A DNA stretch of 64,000 nucleotides from Trogon surrucura (taxonomy: Eukaryota > Chordata > Aves > Trogoniformes > Trogonidae), in assembly GCA_020746105.1 (NCBI GenBank), contig CM036619.1, positions 13,678,238-13,742,237 on the forward strand. The letters are read 5' to 3'. Shown here piece by piece: positions 50,901 through 62,693 of the stretch. The position numbers and the translations under genes are program-made. The notes beneath the pieces were generated by a model. That model had not been told where the DNA came from and ran no database searches. It saw only the letters and a list, made by a program, of their open reading frames with translations. Position 1 is the stretch's first letter; each line of letters begins with the position of its first letter.

Positions 50901-53042
50901 TTACCTATGGTTGATATATCCTATCCTGTCTCTCAGCCTGTTTACTGCCTACAGATGGAGCCTCAGTAACTTCAGATAATGCTCCAAACTAGACAACTTT
51001 GACTTCTTCAGGAACCTTTGAGTTGACCTTACAAATGTCAGGATATATGCTGTTTGCTACTTCTTTTGTGAGCATTAGAAAAGGTATAAACTGTGAGTGC
51101 AGGCTGTTTCTCTGGCATCTGATCATTGCCCCTTCTCATTTCTAGGTGATTTTTTTTCCTCCTAACCTTTAGGGCATACAAATATCACACTTACACCAGA
51201 GAAAATGGACACAGCAAGACGGATGTAGCGGTGTCCTTGTGGATGCTCCTATAGGGATTCAACAGTTTACACATCTCGTGGGTTTGCCTCAGTCTGGTTT
51301 TCCTGGCAGCTTTGCTTGCTGTTTCTGACTCTCGCGTCGCTGGGGATAACTATCTCCATATGCTCAGGCACTTCCTGAGACAGAGCTCGGCCGGCGCTTG
51401 ATCACTAGGATGAGAATCTGGCATCCAGCTCAATGAAGCCCTTTGTTCAGGCACCCCATTTATTGATAGAGAACACTAAGCACCCCTTCCTCTATATCAA
51501 CGGAGGGATTTAAATACTCACTACATTTAGCATGAGGTATTGCCCTCCTCCCCTTGCCATTAAATGGGCAGTTAAAGGACCAATGGAAAAGCAACAGCAA
51601 GTTATTGGTCTCAATAGTGTTAAACCAAGATATGGGCCCCCACATAGGAAATGTCACATTTGATATAAAGCAAGTTTCAGAGTAATAGAGTTGCCAAATT
51701 ATTTGAAGTGATGTGTGTTTCATGTATGTATCTACCACTCTAAATCAGTGCCAGACAGTTGTCAGATAAGGGAGGCATAATTCTGAATGCAGATGAGCTG
51801 TAAACAGACACCATGGCTGGAAGCAGTATTAGAGCTGGTTCACAGTGATTTAGACTGTCTGTTTCCCGTAGGTTACCAGAATTGAATATTAAAGAAGAAA
51901 TAAAAGTAGTGAGCTTGCTTGCTCCTTTTGGACAGAGTTAAGGAACAGAGAGAGATGTCTTTTGATCCACCCTATTATAACGGCTCACACACTATAGACT
52001 AGTAGTAATTTATGTCCTATGTACTAGGTGAATAAAAAAGAACAAAGATTGACTCAGAGATGTGTCATTGTGTCAACAAATGTCTGCAGTAATGCATCTC
52101 ATCTGTGTCTTGAGTCACAACCCTATCTAAAGACTTTTGGTACACTATAAATACTCAAAGTGATTTTGAAGGGTTGGACAAATTACAAAAATTGCTATAA
52201 ATCAGTAAATATGTTGAAAGTTCAAAATCACAGAGTGATATAAGAGAAAATTTGTTCAAATAATGTATGCAAAAAAGGGACAATGTTCTCCCCAAATGAA
52301 TATTTAAAATATCCATTAAATTTTTTTCCCTATTATTCTCCTTTTCTGAGGTACAGGGAAGGTATTAAGGGACTCTTGGTTAACATAAGAATAAAATATC
52401 ATTCTCTCATGACTGACAAGTGTGGAGGTAATAGAGAATAATTTTCTGAAAGCTGTGTGTGAGTAGTTGAGCTTAACCATGTAATTACACTAACAGAATC
52501 TCTGCTCTACCTCTGCATTTCCCTCATTCAGTGTGAACTGCCACTAGAAAGAAAAAGCAAAAACATGCCAAACCCAGAAACAACTTCCCCACCAAAGTAA
52601 CATCACATCAAGAAATGTTAAGAAGAGAATAGCAAGACTGTTAACTATGGAGATTCTGTGTTCTGCCTCTGAACTGTAAATTTGGTTTTCCAGATCTAGG
52701 GCCTGGTAGATGAAAGTGCTCAAACAAGTTCACAAGTGGCTTCATTTTTATAAGAATATGACCATGAGACTGACTGTTGTGTAATGTCATATTTCACGGA
52801 GCAGAGAGGATAATCTGAATCCTATTAGTGGTACAAACCAACACCCAGACTGTGGAGCCTTAATATAGTTTGGGGAAAGGATGTATTATGAATTCTACAT
52901 GGACTGGTGGATGGTTGTAAGCTAGACAGATATATTTTCTGTTGATAGGGGTTTTTTGTTTTGTTTTATTTTCTTCCTAAATCTTTTTTTTTCCAAGAAA
53001 GCAATAATGTATTCTGAAAAGCTGTCCTATCAGTTGATAGAA
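47946..53042. other. Unique noncoding stretch
   Basis: No repeat or gene recognised. 48930-49320 is GC-richer, with overlapping frames of up to 123 codons, and 51190-51410 has a few CpG; neither shows a domain. The first ~40 bp may still be CR1. Confidence 0.4.
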
Positions 53043-53250
53043 ACACAGAATTAAAGAGTGGTTGAGGTTGGAAGGGACCTCTGGAGGTCATCCGGTCCAA
53101 TAATCCTACACCAGTAGAGCCACCTAGGGCTGGTTGCCCAGACTGTGTCCAGATGACTTCTGAATATCAACAAGGATGGAGATTCCACAACCACTCTGAG
53201 AAAACTTCTGCAGTGCTCAGTCACACTCACAGTGAAGGTATTATCCTTAG
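53043..53250 (-). mobile_element. Old CR1 LINE 3' end
   Basis: On the plus strand, TGGTTGAGGTTGGAAGGGAC, CTCTGGAGGTCATCCGGTCC and GATGGAGATTCCACAACCAC mark a CR1 of a different, older subfamily. It has many substitutions and no clean octamer tail. Confidence 0.85.
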
Positions 53251-53910
53251 ATTTGAGAAGATGTACACCTAAAGAAAGTAAGGAGGATTAGAAGTGCAAT
53301 TATGCCAGGAACTGAATAATTGTACAACAAAAAGAAATATCCCACATGTTTAAAGAACTTGCTACAATACAAGAAAGCCATTTTGACCAGTAAATTCACA
53401 TTTCAATGGCTATTCAAGTGACACTTAAACAGTTTGGATCAATTTTCCTACCAGTCCTGTGAAAACTCAAATGAACAAGCAAACAAAAAAAAAATCTTAA
53501 AGTTCCCTCAAGACTCTCCACTTAATCTTAAGAGAGAATGGAGACCTGGTATGGCATGATTTTTATCATTAAGTTACAGAGACAGGAGGGAGAACCATGA
53601 AAAAGTGTGTGAACCGAAGCATACAGAAGCTGATAACAAGACCTATTCTTCCAGCTAGTGCCAAATCTCATCGATTCATATTCAGGCAATTGCAGATGGA
53701 CTTGCCTCCCCATATCTGTAGCTTGCAAAATTTGTATCTTAATATTGACAATTCCATTCTTGCATATGGAAGGGTAAAATCATTATCCTAGACTCAACTG
53801 CAATAATTGTTCTGGATGGAAATGATAGGTCTTCTCTGAAGGCCCACGTGTATAGTTACAAGTTACAAATTATTTTGAAACTTTACAAATTATTGTGCAT
53901 CACATGAGCT
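53251..53910. other. Unique noncoding stretch
   Basis: Nothing recognised. Confidence 0.45.
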
Positions 53911-53991
53911 GTAAGGATGGGGTTTGGACTAGATGACCTCTAAAGTCCCTTCCAGCTAATATGCATTCTATAATTCTATGCTTCTATGATT
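53911..53991 (+). mobile_element. Short CR1 LINE tail
   Basis: About 80 bp: GGTTTGGACTAGATGACCTC, AAAGTCCCTTCCAGCTAATA, then drifted octamers (ATTCTATA, ATTCTATG, CTTCTATG). Only the 3' tail is left. Confidence 0.85.
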
Positions 53992-56900
53992 TTCAGTAGG
54001 TACTTAGGAATTTGCTTGGAGCCTCCCCAACGCTGAGGCAATGCAGCACAGCTCCTGTCGACTGCAGGAGTTAAAACAGCAAAGGTCCAATCTGATATCT
54101 CAATTTCAGGAGAACAAGGGACCTTCAACAGCAGAGCAGAGAGGATGCAAAATGAGCACAACTCCGACGTCCCTTGAGACCTGTGCAGCAGCTCTAGAAC
54201 AAGTGGAAGTAACACGCCCCAGCATCTAGCACATAAGAGGTAGACAATCCATCACCATTTAACTTATGCTTAGTCCATGTTGAGGTAAAGATGTTTTTCA
54301 TCATGTCTGTGATCCCATTGTGTCGGTTTACATCTTCTGAGTGCTAAACCTTCAGCCTGTGGGGAGATTCCAGGCAAAGGACATTTCACTCATTTTCCTG
54401 GTGTACTTCTAAGGCCAAGTCACCTATAATTATAGAAGTCATATGGTATCAAAAGAATACGCCTCCAAAAAATGGTCACAGCTACCCTGTGGTTGATATG
54501 ACAGGAGGGATACAGTGTGGGGAATATAAAGACATTCATCTGAAAAACGGATGCTGTGGGTAATGTTAAGGGAAATGAATGATTTAGTTTTAGGAAACTG
54601 GGAAAACACACATAGATCTTGTATTGAATTCAGCTTTCAAAAAGTGGCTTTTGTGGTTATATGTAGATAACTGGTTTGCTTTTTGACCAGAAGCTGCTCA
54701 GGCTGTACACTTTCTAGTGTTCTGTGCTTATGCAATGTTAGACACTAAGTCTACATCTAACCATGAGATGCAGGAGCAGTTTGCCTCTGGGATCCAGTTG
54801 TGTGATGGGATGACACACTATCTCTTCACAGCTTGTTTTTTGGTAACTACAGTGTATGGGCAGGAGGCAACTGCAGTAAGCTCTGATGACAATAGAAGAA
54901 TGGCCAGGCCCATGTGTGCAAGATGTGTGCCCAAGTGCATCTGGTACTCAGTTAAGATACTATTTCTCCATCCAAACTGAGATCCTTAGCTGATACAAGT
55001 AGAAAATACATATTGAAAACTGGTGTAATGCACCCTGCTGCAGGCTAGCTGTAACTACTCTGGCTGATCTGTTAGTTATTTCTGAATTTTTCCCGAAGTC
55101 TGGTCTTTCACACTGAACCTTCAAGCTTGTAAACCCCCACCAGCTACACTCCTGAGCCTCTCCACTGGTCTCAGCAAACCATCTTCCCTGGGCAATATCA
55201 AACACCAACAGAACTGCACACAGGATTATGGCCAAAGAAGGAGTGCAGGACTTCAATACCTCAAACATAGATGAGAAAAGAATTTGACTAATTCCTCCCT
55301 GGCTCTTTACCTTTCCCTTACACTGGCACTCTGTGAAAACCTTCTTCTCATAAAAATGTTTCACTGAAGGTGACAAGTACAAATGAAGAAAAAATGAATT
55401 CTGAAAACAAAGGTATTGAGGAGGAATTTTATGAATATTTCCTTCCACTTTTTTACTTCGAGAGTCTAAGCAGTGAAATGGTGACAGGAAAAGAAAAACC
55501 TAGTTTAAGGGGACCAAGGGCACTTTCTTGATTGCTTTCTTTCTCTTTCCTTTCTTTCCTCTTTTCTTCCTTTCTTTCTCTTCCCTCCCCCACCCCCCTT
55601 CCTTTCTCCCTGAATGTGGGTTTTCTAGCAGGAAAACTGAAAACTGACTTCTTACAAACAGGGAGAGAGGAGAGAAGAAGCATGTCATATTTCTCTGATA
55701 GCTGGAACGTCTCACTTTACATCTGTTTCCTGTACAAGCAAGCCCAATAGGCAACGAACTCACCAGGAATAGTCATGCATGCACTTTCTTTCTCTCTTTA
55801 AACAGAAACAGTGTAGTTGAACTTGCAGTTTGAGTCATGTAACCAGTAATCTCTTATTGAAAGTACAATTGGGAAATAATTTAAGCATCTTTGTGAGCAT
55901 GATCACATCTGTATTAAATAGGCAGATTTTAAATCACATTGCTACTGAACGAAGACATGGGTGGGAATTTTTCTGGAGTTCCCAGAAACCAAATGTCATA
56001 GGGCATGTCTGCTGGCTAGTTCAGCCCTGCTTCCGATTCATGTGGGACCACAGGACTCACATGAACTCACATGAATCAGAGTCTACATACGTTGCTGAGG
56101 GTGACAAGGTGTCTGAGATTGCCAGAGCAACTGAGGAAGTTGCAGATCAATTGGAATAAATTATTTTATCCCACCCTAGAGCAAATAATGAATTCATCTG
56201 GGAATTATTATGGCTGAGCACAGAAATAGCATTTAGGAAATTTACCTTGCTGAGGAAAATGTTTTGGGTTTTTTTTTGTTCATAAGAGTAAAAAGACAAT
56301 AAGAATAACAAGATGTCCTGTTTAATGTGACCTTTGAGCAGCATTAGGAAAATCAGTAACGTGCTTTATTAGTGCAACAAGTATGTTTTTGTTTTCTCTT
56401 TGTTCTGAGCTCTGGATAGATAAATGAATGAAATGGGTACAATCTCGAAAGGGTCTTTTTACTCTGTATTTTTTTTCCACTCCGTCACCATGGAACCATC
56501 ATTCACATTTCCAACGCACTTGAAGAACATTTGAACAAAGAAGTGAGACCGTATATGGTCTGAAATGAATAACATCATTGTCAGTGCAACACTGAGGCCT
56601 GACATCAGAACATCTTTTATTTTTGACATCTGATAAGTCTCTTTATAAGTTAATAAAGAAACTTTCCTTTTCTGTCTAGTTGCAATATATAGAGAGACAC
56701 CAAGAACAATGAATATACTAGCATTGTTTGTCCAAACTATCCCTGGGGAAATAGTCGGGTTATGGGCTGGTTTTATTCTGCCACATCAGAGAAAAATAAA
56801 CCACTGTGAAATGGACATCCTAGCTTCCACAGAAAAGGACTGAGGTCAAGGTGTTCACATGCAACTACAAATTTCCAGTACTCAGAACTAAAATGCCTTT

Positions 56901-59900
56901 TAAGTATCCAATTTTCACCAGGCAGATGCTCTATACTCTCCCAGATTGGGCTGTTTCAATGAGTTACAGGGATCACTTCAAATTATGTTTGAAAATCTTG
57001 GTCCAAAGTTATCAAATGAAGAGCAGCAGCAAGCCTCCATTCTCAACCATAACTATACTGAAATTACTCACACTCTGCTGTGTTGCTTCTCAGGTGTGAG
57101 CCTAGTGTTTCAGAGAGCAAGTACTAGACATTATTGAGGATGCTGACATCCTGGAGGAAACCCAAAGTAGGAAAGGGAAACTTTTTCTTCTTTCTTTGCT
57201 CAAAGTGCAACATTTGTCCTTATCCTAGGGCTGATCACAGTAACGATTTAATTTTTTGAAAGATTTGCTTTTTCATTTGTGTCAAGATAAGAACACTAAT
57301 ATATCTCAGAATACAGCTACAAATAGTTGTTAAAGCTTTGACATAAATGCCTTTATCAAAACAGGCAAATATTTGAAATGATTTCAGATTTATTTTAACA
57401 ATGTGAAACACTGTTTTTTTCAGTGCTATCTAATGTGTAGAATTAAGGCTTCAGAAAAGAGAAATTTATCTCTGACATAAGTGGTTAAATCTGTTCTGCT
57501 GTCTCTCTGCTGTCTCGTTTCAGCAGTGAATTTAGCATGCCCAACATATAAGATGCAGTAGCTGAACATCAGGTCCAGCCCATCACCAGACTACAGCGCT
57601 TGCAACTTCAGGGTTCACTTTGATGTTCTGTCATTAGAATGCTGGAGCAATAGCTCAAGTGCCATTACCTTCAGCTCACCTTTGTTCTGCAGGATAACTT
57701 GTATTCTCAGTTAAATCCCTTCCTGTACCAATCGTTATGATAATATATGCAGGACTGCGATGTCATCTGGTTAAGTAGATGCACTGCCTTTTGGGATCAC
57801 ACATATCCTGTTACAAGGGTCACTTGTTCCTCAAATGTTTCTGTCTGAACAGAGAGCTTCACAGCTCCTATGTATACAAAATATTGGACAGCTTTTCCCT
57901 GCCCCAAAATTGCTACATGGGAAATTTCTATGAACAAAGGGCTGGAAGACATGGGTTGTTTAAGGCCATGTGCAAGTTAGATTGGACACTTTGCATGCTT
58001 TTGTCTTAGCTCCTGAGACTGCTTAACCTGCTTAGAGAGTTCGCATTGCTTAGTTTTTTCCCAGAAGTAAAATACATCTACTGAATATTGGCGTTGTCTT
58101 TCATTTTCAATGAAGACCAAAAGCAGTTGGCAAAGAGATTCCCCAACTGGCAGGAGGATGCCAGTAGCAATAGTGGAAAGACGAGGCTGGGAACAAGGCA
58201 GCTGTAGCTCGGACGTGCTAAAGGCAGCACCGTGGTAGGTAGACAAAAAGCCTGTGTTCCAGGCCCATCACTAAAGAATTTCACTGCTATAATTTGTAGG
58301 TTCACAACCACCCTCACAAGTTCTATGGGCTCTTTGCAAGATGGAATCTATAGGTAATGTTCTCTAGGAGGAGGCATCAAAAGTACAAATCATACATGTT
58401 TTTTCTCTTATTCACAGGGGAGAAAATAAGCACAGAGGTGAAGTCAGCCAACAATTCAAAGTAAGTAGTGGAGCTACCGTAAGTGAGACTGTGGCACTTA
58501 TAAAGAATAAATTTTAAGAGAAGCGAGGAAAGAGAGAGAGCAAACTAGAAGTATGCGAGGAGATATTCAAACAAGACAAACGAAATGGAGGTTTTTAATA
58601 TGAAACACACTTCCTCTCAGGAAATGATCCTATTCCTCAAAAATACCAAGTATGTTGCTCAGAAAGAGGAGAAAGAAGATGAATTTGGTGGATAGAAGCA
58701 ATTACAGATGTTAAGAAGACAGCAAAACATGTTATTGGGATATAACATGTAAACCAGCTAGGAGTTATCAAAGTCAGAAAGTGTAAAAGGAAAGATTGGT
58801 CAAGAGTATGTGAAACTTTGTGTTTTCAGGTATTGAAAAAGTATTCTGATATCAAACATACTCCATTCTTAGGGACAGACAGTTTTATCTCAATATTTGA
58901 CTTTTTAAAAATGAGGGTGAAGCTATGAAATTAACATATTCTACATGCTGTGTGCTGAGAACTATATTGAACCTGGTAGTGGCTGGCCACAATAGCTGAG
59001 CAAGAGAGTAGTCTTTCAAAAGATTCTTTTAACCAAACATGCCCTTCAGCACACCAATTGAATATATTGATTGCCATATCTTTGTAAGGAGATATAGACA
59101 CACTGAAACAATTAGCCTTTGTAAAGCTAGATAAAAGCATCTAAAGTAGCTACAAAATCCTAACTGGATTCTGGACCTCAGTTTTTGCTTTTCCCAAAAT
59201 GTGGGATGCTACCCCAGAAACCAAATGGTTAATGGACATAAATAAATCTGGGGAGTAACTCATGCTAGTAGTTCACATTCCAATAATCTTCCCCTCTTGT
59301 AATAGTAATAAAACTTTGTTAATTAAGAAATGTAATATATTAGGTTCTTATGCTGCATCCGTAATTATGTCACCTGAAAATAACTTCAGTAAACGAAGTT
59401 AGTGCAAGCTAATAACCTGTCTATTTAGGTTTTTCTTTAAGATAGTGAATCCTGAAGAAAGCATTCAGAAGTGCAAATTTCACCTGTCTTAAGAAAGAAC
59501 AATTGTTGCTGAATAGTGATTTTTAAGTTACAGAAATGTAACATTTAAAATAAGTGCACCCATTAGCTTGACAGATGATCTTAAAAATATTCCCCTCGTA
59601 CTAGGATTGGTATAATTACACTGTCATTGCTGCATGTCGCTGACAAACACTCAAAAACTCTAATGATTTTCTGGATGCCCTTATGTTTTCTGAATCCAAT
59701 ACTCAAATGTTTGTTGCTCGTTTTGCTTTTAGCCAATATGCGTAATTCTCACTACAGTCCAGCCTAGGCGTAGCTTCAGATGCAGACACGCTTTGGTGCC
59801 CATTACACGTCTGTTTGAGCTCTGGTGAAGTTCTCTCCTGGCGAGGACCCAAAGAGGTCCTGCCCAGTTACACCCTGGGCAAGATGGTAGCTCATGTTCC

Positions 59901-62693
59901 TCAGTCCTAATAAAGACTCTTCTTAAATTGAAAATGTCTGGGTAAAGATATCTGGACAGTATTGCACTTGTGTCTGATAAGGACAAGGTACACCAAGCAT
60001 CCCTCCAGCCTGTCCCTCAGTGGTTTCTCACTTTCTGAGAACCAAGAAGCTGCAGGATGGACCAGGACCAAGGGCTTTGCTTATGACATCTGAGTCCACC
60101 AGCTGTTACGAAGGCAGGATGACTTTGTGGGGTTGTGCATTTGCCCGTGGAAGAAAACAATCATCCCTTGATGCCGGGGTATGTAAAGCCTTCATTTGAC
60201 AAGCTACAGGAAGAAAAGAGGAGAAAAAGCCTTTAAGGTTTTTTTGCTTTAGAAGCTTTATTGACTTAGCACAATCTAGACTAATTATAGTCCTAAGAAG
60301 CAATTATGTCACCACAATACCTGATATACTGTGTCAGCATGTGTGTGAGAGAGAAACACACAGCCACCATAACAATCATAACCTAAGAAACCACAGGATT
60401 GGCACAAAGGGAATGTATTAGAAAGCAAACTAGTTTTTGTTAAATATTGTGCATTATTTTCTAGATTCCTCTTGGAAAGTACAGAAAATTCCTGTGCCTA
60501 CCTGGGGGAAAACTATCTTACTGATCTGTTAGCACCTCTGCTGTTAATATAAACATTGACAAAAGCTATATAAATCCTGGTGGATTCTGGAAGGGCTGTG
60601 AGCAATTTAACAGCAAGAAGCTCCTTTTTAAATACACCAAAATTAAATGCTTAATGTGTCCCAGGATGTGTTGTGTGCATGTCAGTGATTACATACAAAT
60701 GCCATGTAATGGGCAACCTGAGAAAATGTAACTTGCACTACTTTAAAATTAATTATTCCCTAATTATAACCACAGCAGTGTGCTTGCTCTGGTTGTGATT
60801 AAAGTTCCTCCTCTGACGTTATTCACCTGCTGCTATAAAAACAAACAATTTTAGCCTAAGAATCAATAAGCTTTTTTTTTTTTCTAAAGCTATTTCTTGT
60901 TTTCTTGGGCAAATTAGGCCCAGATCCTCCATTTAGTTCTCTTCCAGCATCTCTCTCAGCTCACAGGAGTGGAGTGTGGGTCACTTCATGGCAGACCAGC
61001 AGCCAGGAGGATGAGACACCTTGCCTTTACTGTTCTGCATATTTTCTCAGCTGTTTACTGAATCTACTAAAGCTTGCCAAAAGTATGTAGAGGATCTACG
61101 CCAGGCATCCCCACCCCTGTTATCCCTTTGTCTATATTTGTAATTTACACTGCACTGAGTTTTCTGATCTTAATTTAGAGTTGTCTGTGCTTTTTTAAGT
61201 GGTTCTTTAATAAAGGGAAGCTGCTCACACTGTGCACATGTGGAGGTGAATATGTCTGATCTTCTGGAGTTCCCAAAGGTGGTGATTCGGGTTGATGGCA
61301 AGAACCCTTTCCAGGAGCAATGGGTGCAGGTGAGCCCTCACTCCCACTGCATCCTGTGGCTGGCATGTGGGGTACAGGGATCCCTGGTGCTGCCACCTTG
61401 CTTTTTGTGGGAAAGGACTGGGGAGCAGTCCCATGGTAGCTGCGAGGACTGGCAAGATATTGAGCAATTTAGTAGTAGACTGTGCATACTGGCAAAGCAG
61501 GAGTTTCCTACAATCAAACCCAGTGCCACATCTTCCAGGGGGGTGGATCAAGTCCTGGGACTGCTTTTGCTGGTCCATGTGAAAGAGAAAATTGTTTACA
61601 GGAGTGACAAATCTGGGGCTTTTTGAAAGCAAACCAAAATTCACTTGACTGGGGTTACTGTGTGGGTCGGTGTCAAGGTCAGAATTGAGAGGTCTAAACC
61701 TGGTAGACAATTTCACAGGCACACAAACTGAAGATAGTAGGTGAGCGTGTGCTGGTTGTCACCCTCTTCATTCCATTTTTCTCAAAACTTCTCCATTGAA
61801 TCATCCCTGGTTTTGCAGTGGATGTTTGCGTTGTGTGTGACTGATTGAATATTTCCTTGGGCTGTATTTTAGGATGGGTGGGACTGCAAAGGAAGGGGCA
61901 AAGCTTGTGTTATTTTCCTCCTTGGTTCCTCTCCTGGTAAAATACTACAGCACCTTACCTTTCTGTTCCTGTTATGCTTTCTATTTTGTTAAAATGCCCA
62001 GAGGTCTTTGGGCATTTCGTGCCAAAAAAATATCCCTACTAGTCTCCTTCCATTTCCTCTCCCACACTTCCCCACAGTCAAAATATTTCATTTAATTGGG
62101 GCTTCCCATCCAACAAAGTAAAGACAGAAGAAAAGAGTTATTGTTATTCAACAACTTTGAACAAGAAAAATAAAGCACCTCTACTTAAAAAACCAGGCAA
62201 TTTCAGCAACATTTTCACTAAGAAGAGTAATCTGAAAACACAGACATTTTATCACTAAGTGGCTTGGAAACGAACAGAATCTAGAAGTTGATATACTTTC
62301 TGTATCCACAACAACCGTAAAAGAGCATTGCAAAATGTTTCATTAATGTAGCTCTGGCAAGATTACTTTCTTGCGCCTACAGACAGTCTGAAAGGCTAGT
62401 TTGGTATTCACTTAACTTATTTAGACACCGAATTTAATGCCTGAATGTCTTTTAAAATTAGTGGCCAGTACAGCCCTAACACTTGGCAGAGACTTAAACT
62501 AAAATGGTGTAGTACCAGTCTGGTTAAACAAAAGGGTTAGTAGAGGGCGAGACCTGCGTGTGTGGAGACTATATCTACCTGAAATCCAAATTACTTGGTC
62601 TATCTTATATTTAATCTAATGACAACTCTTATTGCAAGAATGGAAACATGAATTATTTCTTTGTTTCACGGTGGAAGCTGGGAGGTATAGCAA
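53992..62693. other. Long unique noncoding stretch
   Basis: No repeat family or exon recognised apart from the pyrimidine tract listed separately. The longest frames are - 54960-55448 (162 codons) and the opposed pair - 61225-61722 (165 codons) and + 61240-61626 (128 codons). None has a motif I know. 60540-60860 has AATTAATTA-type words and looks like possible conserved noncoding DNA. Confidence 0.4.
55535..55610 (+). repeat. Polypyrimidine tract
   Basis: The plus strand is pure C/T for 57 bp (55535-55591). After a single A (55592) it continues as pyrimidine to 55610. Such homopurine/homopyrimidine tracts can adopt triplex (H-DNA) structure. The Lys/Glu/Arg-rich minus frames across it (55453-55763) are artefacts of the repeat. 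Confidence 0.9.

Noticed and set aside
54960-55448. 162-codon minus-strand frame as a gene
   Set aside because: Same reasons: no known motif and no supporting structure.
55453-55763. Lys/Glu/Arg-rich minus-strand proteins
   Set aside because: Their charged stretches are the translation of the pyrimidine tract.
59920-59945. AATAAA near 59910 as the end of an LTR or gene
   Set aside because: Only the hexamer is visible; the surrounding sequence shows no LTR structure or exon.
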